DNA from: Humisphaera sp.
GTDB taxonomy: Bacteria > Planctomycetota > Phycisphaerae > Tepidisphaerales > Tepidisphaeraceae
Length of the DNA stretch: 22,296 nucleotides
Assembly: GCA_025351525.1 (NCBI GenBank)
Contig: JANXVV010000156.1
Location: 1 to 22,296 of the forward strand
Reading direction: 5' to 3'
In this document: piece after piece, positions 7,326-14,288 of the stretch
Position numbering within the stretch: the stretch's first letter is position 1
Layout of the letters: each line of letters opens with the position of its first letter
Notes under the pieces: generated by a model
Database searches by the model: none
Told to the model about the DNA's origin: nothing
Seen by the model: the letters and a program-made list of their open reading frames with translations, nothing else
Position numbers and translations under genes: made by a program

Positions 7326-7415
7326 GGATATTAAATCTTTCCGCACACCCTCAGACTCCCATGGAACAAGTTCCATGGGCTTTCTCAGATAAATACCCTT
7401 TCCATCGTTCGGTAA
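7326..7415 (+). repeat. 90-bp leader repeat, copy 2
   Basis: This is the second copy of the element at 4541-4631. The palindrome is CCCATGGAA-CAAG-TTCCATGGG (7358-7379), followed by CTTTCTC, and TTTCCAT recurs at 7399-7405. It ends 29 bases before the MazG start, close to the 34-base distance of copy 1. It also lies 84 bases after the protease stop, so it could terminate that transcript. Confidence 0.7.
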
Positions 7416-7444
7416 GCAAAGCGAGGAAATTTTGTCGATGCCGT

Positions 7445-7741
7445 ATGATTGCCCGGATGGAAGCAGACACCCTGACGATCGCCGCGTTCCAGAAGCACAT
7501 TTTTGATCGCTATGAAAAAGTGGATCGAGAGCGCGGCACCCCCAAAACATTTCTGTGGTTTATCGAAGAAGTGGGTGAATTGGCCACTGCGCTGAACGGC
7601 ACCGACCGGGCAAATCTCGAAGAGGAATTTGCCGACATCGTTGCCTGGCTTTGCACGTTGGCGAACATCAACGATGTGGATCTCTCAGCCGCCGTGACCA
7701 AAAAATATCTCGGTGAGAATAGGCCGGAGGGTCATAAATGA
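7445..7741 (+). CDS. MazG-like nucleotide pyrophosphohydrolase
   Basis: This 98-aa single-domain protein belongs to the all-alpha NTP pyrophosphohydrolase superfamily (MazG/dUTPase-2). These enzymes hydrolyse (d)NTPs to monophosphate and PPi, often to clean the nucleotide pool. The Mg2+-binding motifs are intact: E41-E42-x2-E45 in FIEEVGELATAL and E61-x2-D64 in EEEFADIVAWL. Its length matches the short MazG-like and RS21-C6 group rather than full two-domain MazG. GAGGAA at 7423-7428 is the only upstream purine-rich site, about 16 bases from ATG 7445; ATG 7457 is the alternative. An open frame extends upstream to 7361 but runs through the leader repeat. The substrate cannot be read from the sequence. 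Confidence 0.85.
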   Translation: MIARMEADTLTIAAFQKHIFDRYEKVDRERGTPKTFLWFIEEVGELATALNGTDRANLEEEFADIVAWLCTLANINDVDLSAAVTKKYLGENRPEGHK

Positions 7742-7773
7742 TGAAGGTGAACTCGCGCCCATCATGCGGCGTC

Positions 7774-7844
7774 TGGAGGGCGGCAGTCCCCTGCCGCCGC
7801 TGCGGCGATCGAGGACGACCGCCCTCCAAAATCCAATTTTGGAG
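7774..7844. terminator. Stacked hairpins between convergent genes
   Basis: Three nested or adjacent hairpins fill the space between MazG (+) and the glycosyltransferase (-). TGGAGGGCGG (7774-7783) pairs with CCGCCCTCCA (7819-7828). CGGCAG-TCCC-CTGCCG occupies 7781-7796. CTCCAAAAT-CCA-ATTTTGGAG occupies 7824-7844 and has T and A runs suiting termination in both directions. They are probably a bidirectional terminator. Confidence 0.6.
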
Positions 7845-7893
7845 CCGAACCTGCGTCATCCGATCCGTGTTCAACCGTGGCAAATTTCCGAAT

Positions 7894-8976
7894 TCACATC
7901 TGCACCGTTCGCCGCATCGCGACTTCTTCCAGCAAGTCATCGATCACGCGGCAGGATTCGATGGCATCCCGCCGGGCCACGATTTCCTGTTGCTCGCCCT
8001 CGTAACCCATGGGCCGCTCGACGTACCACGAATCCAACGTTCGGCTGACGATGGATTCCACCGACCCCTCGTGCAGGCAGTTCATATGCAGCATCGGGGG
8101 GATGATTTCTGCGTACAGACCGGCATCGGGCACCACCGGCCAACAACCGGCGGACATCGCGGGGACGATCAGTTCGTCCGTGGTCGCCCCGTATCGCAAA
8201 GCCACATAAACGCCGGCTTCGCGCAGGGCGCGATACTGGCCGATCTCATCCCGTTCGTGCAGCGTGCGTCGCGGCAGGTCGGCGGGGAGGCCTTTCTCAG
8301 GGCCCACGGTGATGACGTTGAACTGTTCGCCGCGCATCTCCAGTCGGCGAAGAACGTCGACCAGTAGTTTCACATCCGCGCCGCGAAGATCCACAAATAA
8401 AGTGCGCGGATCCCGGTAAAGCATCGATCCGGTCGACGCCGCCGCGAAGATCCGACCCAAATCCACCGGGGGCGGCAACACCATGCTCTTGCTCCGCAAT
8501 TCCGACACGGGATTCCTGCCCGAAATCTCGGGGATGCGGCCCACCAGCGCCTCGGTCTTTTCCAGAAAACTGTCTTGGTGATACTGCGAATTAAACCACA
8601 CCTCGCTGGCGGCCATGGCGGTGTTCAGATTGACCATGTCCAGGGGTCCGGTGGAGACCTGTTCGAGGGTGGGGGTTTGGTTGTCGTGAAAGTAGACGAT
8701 GGAAGGCCGCCGAGCCAACCGGGGGACGATGCGCTGAAGCTCGGTGAGGTTCAACATTTCGCTGGTGAACAACAGATCGAGATTCTCCATCTCCAATCGG
8801 CCCAGCAGCTCGGCGAACCATTTCGCCGACGCCGCCAATCGTCGTTCGACCCGCCGGGCGGGAAGTTTGAGCAATGTCCAGCGATGCCGGCTCAGGCGCA
8901 TGATCGTCTGGAGCATCTGCCGGCGCATCCCACCGTAAAAGGGTTCGATGGCCAGAATGTCCAAGTGCGTCTGCAT
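7894..8976 (-). CDS. DUF3524/QTMAN-like glycosyltransferase
   Basis: This 360-aa GT-B-type glycosyltransferase has the N-terminal domain (DUF3524) of the tRNA-queuosine alpha-mannosyltransferase family, whose vertebrate member is QTMAN/GTDC1. Marks are EPFYGG at residues 11-16, WTLLKLPAR from residue 33, a FTSEMLNLTEL segment near residue 70, FHDNQ at 96-100, and FNSQYHQDSF at 128-137. The C-terminal half is a donor-binding Rossmann domain with GATTDELIVPAMSAGCWPVV, typical of family 4-like enzymes. The cytoplasmic role would be to add a hexose, probably mannose, to queuosine in tRNA-Asp. That function is inferred from the family. After FHDNQ the usual Tyr-Pro and Asp-His residues of the family are not evident, so the acceptor may differ. 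ATG at 8976 has only a weak ribosome site. Confidence 0.8.
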   Translation of the reverse strand: MQTHLDILAIEPFYGGMRRQMLQTIMRLSRHRWTLLKLPARRVERRLAASAKWFAELLGRLEMENLDLLFTSEMLNLTELQRIVPRLARRPSIVYFHDNQTPTLEQVSTGPLDMVNLNTAMAASEVWFNSQYHQDSFLEKTEALVGRIPEISGRNPVSELRSKSMVLPPPVDLGRIFAAASTGSMLYRDPRTLFVDLRGADVKLLVDVLRRLEMRGEQFNVITVGPEKGLPADLPRRTLHERDEIGQYRALREAGVYVALRYGATTDELIVPAMSAGCWPVVPDAGLYAEIIPPMLHMNCLHEGSVESIVSRTLDSWYVERPMGYEGEQQEIVARRDAIESCRVIDDLLEEVAMRRTVQM

Positions 8977-9169
8977 AACTTGAGATGGAGTTGTACTCGA
9001 TTTCCTCCTGCTTTGTTATTCGCCGTGTCCGACTCCCTTGTTTAGATGCGGCGGGGAAGGGGAATCTTCCGTCGGTTAAAAGTTTTTCCATCAGGGTCGG
9101 GAAGTAAGCCCCAAGCCCAAGTCCATCGTGTTGCGGATTCCTTGCTCAACATCGATGCATCACGCGGAT

Positions 9170-12100
9170 TCAACCGGGCGGCATCATTGGATTTTGTAAC
9201 GGCGCGGTGGTGGGTTGTGTCGACGGCTTCACATTCCCGCCGCGCTGCATCCCGCGAATGTGTTCATCGAACACGCCCGGCCCCACCGCTCCCGGCGTCA
9301 ACTGCGTTCCCTTGAGCTCATCCTGCGACATCGGTTTTAACGCTTCCGGTTGCTGGGCCACATGCGGCGTCAAGAAAATCAGCAGTTCCGTCTTTGCTTT
9401 TGTCACCTCAATCCGCTGGAACAGAGGCCCGATCAGCGGGATGTCGCCGAGGATCGGGATCTTCCGCACCGTCGAGGTTTTGCGATCTTCCATCAAGCCG
9501 CCGATGACGATCGTTTGGCCGTCCCGAATGCCCACGCGGCTCTGCGCGGATCGCTTGGCGAATACCGGCGCGCTCACCTGACCGGAGATCGGAACCGTGG
9601 TGCCGGTCAACTGAGAAATCTCCGGGGCCACGTCGAGAATCACCAGACCGTCCGTATTGATATGCGGCGTGACATTCAAAATAATGCCGATGTCCTGATA
9701 CTGAATCGTGTTGATCGTCTGCCCCAGATCGGTCGTCCGCGTATCGGTGATGAACGGCACCTCCTGCCCGACGGTGATCGATGCCAATTGATTGTCGCTG
9801 GCCAGAATGTACGGCCTCGAAAGCACGTCCAATTTACCGGCGGTCGCGAGGGCGCGCAGCGTGACGTTGACGTTGCTCTCGACGAAGTTGACCACTAAAC
9901 CGCCATTCACCGCGGCGGCGGCGGCAGCAGTGCCAAAATTGGAGGTGCCGCGCTCGCCTCGCCCGTTGGCGCGCTGATTCAGGATTGAAAAGTCCACGCC
10001 GAGATCCTCGGAATTGTCGTGAGTCACCTCGGCGATCAGCACTTTGATCAATACCTGCGGCACCGGGCGATCGAGTTCCTCGATCACCTGCATCACCTTG
10101 TCGCGATATTTGGCTGCGGTGGTGACGAGCAATGAATTGGTGTTCGGCTCCGCGACGATCAGCACCTGACCAGTCAATTCGGTGGCTGTCTTGGCGGTCG
10201 CGGGCGGGAGGTTGGGGATGTTTTGGTTGTTCTGCGAGGAGTAACCATTCTGATTTCCCGCCGGAGCATTGCCGTTAGAATTGATCGAGTTGTTCTGCGA
10301 AAGACCCCGACCGCCGCGCGAGCCTGCCGCCGAACCGAAGGCGGATTGTGTCGGCAATGGATTTCGGATGCCGCCATTCGACTGGTTGCGATTTGATCGC
10401 TGATTACCACCGCCGGACGAATTTCCAAACACCGCGTTCAGCACCGGCTCAATTTCGGCCGCCTGCCCGTTCTTCAGCCGATAGATGAAAATCGCGGCAT
10501 CGGCGGCGGGATTGGAATCGAGCTTTTCGATGATGCCTTCGATCACCGCCATCGTCTCGGTGGGCGCGGAGATGACCAGGGTGTTGGTTCGATCATCCGC
10601 CGCCGTGGTGATTTTGATTTTGCTCGCCTGCTCGGTGACGCCCTGCACGCGGATCACGAAGGGATTGGCCGTCTGCTGGGGCGCGGATGGCTCATCGGTC
10701 TTGAAAATCGTCGACAGCAACTTGACGGTCGCGGAGGCGTCGGCATTCTTAAGCTGAATCGCCTTGATATTCGACGTCGCCGCCGGGTTGGCATCGAGCA
10801 CTTTCACGATTTCCAGAATAGCCTTGAGGGCTTCGGTGGGGGCATTGATCAGAACGGAATTGGTGCGTTCATCCGCGACGGCGTTGATCTTCGGCCCCGT
10901 CTCCGCCGGAAGTTGCCGTTGCTGCTGATAGGGATTGATCGGCTTTGTGTCCTCCGGCTTAAAGAGCGACATGATCAGCTTCGCCGTCGCTGTCGAATCC
11001 GCGTTCAGAAGCGGAACGATCTTCATCTCCGAAATGCTGGTCGGATCGGAATCCAACCGCTTGAAAATATCTTCGATGCTGGCGAGAGTTTCGGTGGGGG
11101 CGGCGACGATGACGGAGTTTGTCCGCTCATCCGCCGCCGCATTCACATGAGCATTCAGGCCGGCATCGGAAGTCGGCCTGGGGGGCGCATCCGGATTTCT
11201 CGGTGCGGCGGCATCGGGCTTGAAAATCGCGGTCAGCATTTTCACCGCCGCCGTGGCATCGGCGTATTTGAGCGGGAAAATCCGGATCGCCGCCGCGCTC
11301 GCCGGGTTGGCATCCAATTCCTTCAAGGTGTCTTCCACCACCTTCAAGGTTTCGGGCGGGGCGGTGACATAGATCGTGTTGGTCCGCTCATCCGCCACCG
11401 CGTTGAGCTTCCCGTGCAGCGCCTGATCCAGCCCGGCCTTATCGGCGGCCTGCTTTGCCCCCTGAATTTTCGCGTCATCCGGCCTGAAGATGGCGGTGAT
11501 CAACTTGGTGGCATTTACCGCATTCGCATTTTTCAGCGTATAGTGGCGCAGCTCGAAATTCGCGCTTTCGTGCCGATCGAGCGCGCTGATCATCTCCATG
11601 ATGCGCTTGATGTTGGAAGAGGTGTCGGTGACGACGATGGCGTTGCTCGCGCCGTTCGCCGTCACATCCGCATCGGTGCCGATCATGGGGGCCAGATCGG
11701 TCTTCAGCCGCACCGCGTCAAAATTGGTGACGGGAATCACCTGCGTGATCAGTTCATCCGTCGCATCGACCAAGGCCGGGTCGGAGCCGAAATGCACGGG
11801 AATGCCCAGTTTTTTGGCCTTGTCGCGCGCGATGACTTTGACGACCCGGCCCTGCTGCAGCGCGGTGTAGCCGTTCGATTTCAGCACGGTGTTCAGCAGC
11901 ATGACCGCTTCGTCGGCGGTCACGGGTTGACGGCTCACCAACGTCACCCGCCCCTCCACCGGTGTATCCTTGACGATGACAAACCCCGCCGCCTCGGACA
12001 GATAATCCAGCACGGTGTCCAACGGCACATCTTTGAAGCTGAGGCTGAGCTGCGTGGTGGGCCGTTTTGTTCCCGTCGCGGGCTGTGAAGTGGGTGAATG

Positions 12101-12190
12101 CAGAAGCGGCGAATCGTCCGCGCGGGCCGTTCCCATCATCGCTGCCACTGCCAATAGTGAGGCTGAAGTCAAAGACCTGAAATGCACCAT
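9170..12190 (-). CDS. gspD: Type II secretion-type secretin with expanded N-domain array
   Basis: This is an outer-membrane secretin of 1006 aa, against about 650-700 for ordinary GspD. It has a signal peptide (cleavage after TARA near residue 24), an N0 domain (about 45-117) and an N1-like domain (about 140-205). Four clear tandem N-type ring modules follow (about 210-298, 299-385, 386-471, 472-563), each containing an (A/V)AD(E/D)RTN motif. A further module (about 564-708) is interrupted by an Asn/Ser/Gly-rich stretch at 590-665. The secretin domain (about 712-945) has the VGQEVPFI and VIGGLMEDRK motifs and PILGDIPLIGPLF near the end, and a Pro/Gly-rich tail follows. It starts six bases after the GspC-like gene, indicating coupling. 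A type IV pilus or other secretin class is possible, but the GspC neighbour favours T2SS. Confidence 0.9.
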   Translation of the reverse strand: MVHFRSLTSASLLAVAAMMGTARADDSPLLHSPTSQPATGTKRPTTQLSLSFKDVPLDTVLDYLSEAAGFVIVKDTPVEGRVTLVSRQPVTADEAVMLLNTVLKSNGYTALQQGRVVKVIARDKAKKLGIPVHFGSDPALVDATDELITQVIPVTNFDAVRLKTDLAPMIGTDADVTANGASNAIVVTDTSSNIKRIMEMISALDRHESANFELRHYTLKNANAVNATKLITAIFRPDDAKIQGAKQAADKAGLDQALHGKLNAVADERTNTIYVTAPPETLKVVEDTLKELDANPASAAAIRIFPLKYADATAAVKMLTAIFKPDAAAPRNPDAPPRPTSDAGLNAHVNAAADERTNSVIVAAPTETLASIEDIFKRLDSDPTSISEMKIVPLLNADSTATAKLIMSLFKPEDTKPINPYQQQRQLPAETGPKINAVADERTNSVLINAPTEALKAILEIVKVLDANPAATSNIKAIQLKNADASATVKLLSTIFKTDEPSAPQQTANPFVIRVQGVTEQASKIKITTAADDRTNTLVISAPTETMAVIEGIIEKLDSNPAADAAIFIYRLKNGQAAEIEPVLNAVFGNSSGGGNQRSNRNQSNGGIRNPLPTQSAFGSAAGSRGGRGLSQNNSINSNGNAPAGNQNGYSSQNNQNIPNLPPATAKTATELTGQVLIVAEPNTNSLLVTTAAKYRDKVMQVIEELDRPVPQVLIKVLIAEVTHDNSEDLGVDFSILNQRANGRGERGTSNFGTAAAAAAVNGGLVVNFVESNVNVTLRALATAGKLDVLSRPYILASDNQLASITVGQEVPFITDTRTTDLGQTINTIQYQDIGIILNVTPHINTDGLVILDVAPEISQLTGTTVPISGQVSAPVFAKRSAQSRVGIRDGQTIVIGGLMEDRKTSTVRKIPILGDIPLIGPLFQRIEVTKAKTELLIFLTPHVAQQPEALKPMSQDELKGTQLTPGAVGPGVFDEHIRGMQRGGNVKPSTQPTTAPLQNPMMPPG
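10502..11563 (-). repeat. Four tandem N-domain coding modules inside the secretin gene
   Basis: The modules run at about 11297-11563, 11036-11296, 10778-11035 and 10502-10777, each of 258-276 bases. All encode the same order: LKNADA-like strand, AIFKPD-like helix end, variable linker, ADERTN strand, AP-(T/P)ET helix and LD-(A/S)-(N/D)-P end. They are diverged at the DNA level, so the duplications are old. Confidence 0.75.
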
Positions 12191-12196
12191 GGAGGC

Positions 12197-12904
12197 CTAC
12201 CGCGCTTTCTGGCTGGGGTCTTCGACGGCCGGTGCCGTCGCGGGTTCCACGGGCGCGGCTTCCTTTGATGCACGTCGCTTTTTCGAGATCTTACCGTCCT
12301 GCGAATCCGGATTGGCGAAACTCTCGGTGGTCGGGACAGGGACACTCGCGCGGGCGGTTCCGTCTAAGGAATAGCCGATGGAAATCGCAGTTGTTTTGCC
12401 GGGGACTTCGTAATCGACACCGCTGAAGGAAATGCGGCTCAACCTTCCGCGCGCGACCGAATCACCCTGATGCAGCTGAAGGACGCGAGTTTTTCCGGTG
12501 TTTTCTATAAACGCGACATATGTGCCTTCCTGCAACACAATGCCCCGCAGTACAAAATCCGCCTCGGCCCGGCGGGCGTCGGCCCCGGACCGATCCTTGT
12601 CCTTATCCTTCGCGACGCCCTGCCGCGAGAAGATGCTGCGGGTCAGCAACCCCTGGTACTGCGCCGGCATCGCGGCGGCGGGGATGACCCGATGCGCGCT
12701 TACGACCGTTGCCGCAGCAGGTAAAGCAGTGACCGAAATCGCGGGTTGAGAGGCGGGAACGCCTTCCGGTTTGACATCCTCCGAGTCTCGCCGCGAGCGC
12801 GCGAGAATCGTCCCGGCGACGAGAATCGCCAGACCCGCCAGCGCAATTCCCGCGCTGCGTCGACTGACAGGCTTGCTTAACTTTTGAAAACCCCAATGCA
12901 ACAT
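12197..12904 (-). CDS. gspC: GspC-like inner-membrane T2SS protein
   Basis: This 235-aa protein has a short cytoplasmic start, one transmembrane helix (about residues 18-35), a Pro/Ala-rich periplasmic linker, and a domain at about 84-181 resembling the homology region of GspC. The domain begins with LLTRSIFSR and continues with FVLRGIVLQEGTYVAFIEN and VLQLHQGDSVARGRLSRISF. In T2SS, GspC links the inner-membrane platform to the N0 domain of the secretin. The secretin gene directly downstream, six bases away, strongly supports this role. The tail (residues 185-235) is charged and Pro/Ala-rich; no PDZ domain is present. GAGAGG lies just before the ATG. Sequence similarity is modest, so the name rests on domain pattern plus context. 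Confidence 0.65.
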   Translation of the reverse strand: MLHWGFQKLSKPVSRRSAGIALAGLAILVAGTILARSRRDSEDVKPEGVPASQPAISVTALPAAATVVSAHRVIPAAAMPAQYQGLLTRSIFSRQGVAKDKDKDRSGADARRAEADFVLRGIVLQEGTYVAFIENTGKTRVLQLHQGDSVARGRLSRISFSGVDYEVPGKTTAISIGYSLDGTARASVPVPTTESFANPDSQDGKISKKRRASKEAAPVEPATAPAVEDPSQKAR

Positions 12905-12980
12905 CAGCCTCTCGTTTCTACCGTCCGTTCCGCCGTATCTTCAGCAGTATTACTCGAACGGAAAAACGATGTTGTGCATT

Positions 12981-13928
12981 TTAAGCGGGCTTCACATTTT
13001 GAATCAAAAGCACCGCGTCCTGAAAATCACTGTTGGTTCCCTGCTCCATGGCGACGACATAACTGTTTGCCACGACCTGCCCCGCCGTATTCTTATAAGG
13101 ATAAAAGCGAACCGCATGTTGACCGGCGTCGACCTGGTTCCATGTATTGAGCACGTCCTGGCTGAAAGTCGCGTTGTGTTTCTCGAACGGCCAGCTTCCA
13201 AACACGCCGAACGCGATACTGCCGGGATCGAACTGCGTAGCGCCCAAAGTCACCGGCAAAAGCGTCTGTGCGTTGCCCGCCGGGATCGAGAACAAACCGT
13301 GAGCTGCGGGAGTTGCGCCCGGCGTATACCAACCGAGGGTGGCGACCGGTGAAGTATCCCAGGTGAACGCCGCCAGTGCGGTGATGATGACCGGGCCCGC
13401 CCCCGCTTTTTGCAGGAGTTGCATCGGCACTTCATCGCTCGCGCCGGGGCCGTCCAGTCGATTCGTCAGCGGGTTTTGATCGCCCACGTTGACTGGGATT
13501 TGAAACGTATCGAGGATGCGTTGCAGCGACGGTTCAGACTCTCCGAATTGCCCGGAAACGCCCAGGCCGCGCAGCGGGATGACGGTGATCGGGTGGGTCG
13601 GGTCGTTGGAATTGACCTGCAGCACCGCCCCGCTCACCGCGACGCCGTAGGGCATGAATGAGACGGTGACTTTGACGGAGGCCCCGCGATTGAGCGTGAC
13701 TTTGCGCGTGCGAGTGCCATTGACGATGAACTGCCCGGCGTCCGCGCCGCCCAGCGTGACGGACTTGATCGTCAACCGCCCGGAACCGGAATTTTTAAGC
13801 GTGAGTGTCTGCGTCGCCGTCTGATATCCCTGGGTCTGCTCGAACACCAGTTGATTTGCGCTCGGGGCCAACAGTGGCGAGGAAGATAAAAGCTGACGCG
13901 CTTCCAGCGGTTCGATCCAGTGTGACAT
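12981..13928 (-). CDS. LEPR-XLL surface protein with ASH/choice-of-anchor-D-like domain
   Basis: I place the start at ATG 13928, giving 315 aa, because the LEPR-XLL type motif IEPLEARQLLSSS then falls at residues 5-17, its normal place. In planctomycetes this motif marks exported, often very large, surface proteins. Residues ~26-125 form a beta-sandwich of the ASH/SPD-2/Hydin (choice-of-anchor D) type, with LTLKNSGSGRLTIKSVTL and NSNDPTHPITVIPLRG. The C-terminal half (about 150-315) is unassigned. Its ending, AMEQGTNSDFQDAVLLIQNV, resembles the acidic endings of DUF4114-like domains. The frame is open upstream to 14000 but that extension has no signal features. It lies 76 bases upstream of the GspC-like gene on the same strand and may be a substrate of that secretion system (inference). 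Confidence 0.75.
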   Translation of the reverse strand: MSHWIEPLEARQLLSSSPLLAPSANQLVFEQTQGYQTATQTLTLKNSGSGRLTIKSVTLGGADAGQFIVNGTRTRKVTLNRGASVKVTVSFMPYGVAVSGAVLQVNSNDPTHPITVIPLRGLGVSGQFGESEPSLQRILDTFQIPVNVGDQNPLTNRLDGPGASDEVPMQLLQKAGAGPVIITALAAFTWDTSPVATLGWYTPGATPAAHGLFSIPAGNAQTLLPVTLGATQFDPGSIAFGVFGSWPFEKHNATFSQDVLNTWNQVDAGQHAVRFYPYKNTAGQVVANSYVVAMEQGTNSDFQDAVLLIQNVKPA

Positions 13929-14288
13929 CGGTTGGCTCGGTAAATGGTCGGCGACAACGTACCGATTCAGAATGACACACGCGATCCCCAAACGGCGCAC
14001 AAAACGTCAACGATTTTTGGGCGGAAGCAGGGGATTGCGATTTGGCGGTCCGCCTATCTGGAATAAACGGAATAGAGGGATTTTTTCGCGTTCCGGTCGC
14101 CTCCATGCACTCATCGTTGTTCTACCCACCTCGAAAATTCGCATTGTCGCTATTAAAAACCGCCATCGGATTCCCAGGTGAAGAGCGACTTCAGCCACTT
14201 TCGGAATGGCTCAGAGGCCATTTAGAAAGATGTGTGGAACAACGAGGCGAGTACGCGCACTCTACCTGCTTCCCCACTTCTCCGCTAA
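13929..14288. other. Intergenic region between LEPR-XLL gene and cytochrome gene
   Basis: I see no gene here. It holds two small hairpins, GGCG-GTC-CGCC at 14044-14054 and AATGGC-TCAGAG-GCCATT at 14205-14222. On the minus strand it must contain the promoter of the LEPR-XLL gene. TTGACG (14010 down to 14005) is a possible -35 box, but no convincing -10 follows. Confidence 0.4.

Noticed and set aside
7738..8367. 209-aa plus-strand frame starting at ATGATG overlapping the MazG stop, apparently coupled
   Set aside because: It runs through the terminator hairpins and then antisense to the DUF3524 glycosyltransferase; its sequence is low in recognisable structure.
10913..12088. 391-aa open frame antisense to the secretin repeats
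   Set aside because: Its repetitive Gly/Arg/Ile composition mirrors the tandem modules of the secretin gene and shows no independent domain.
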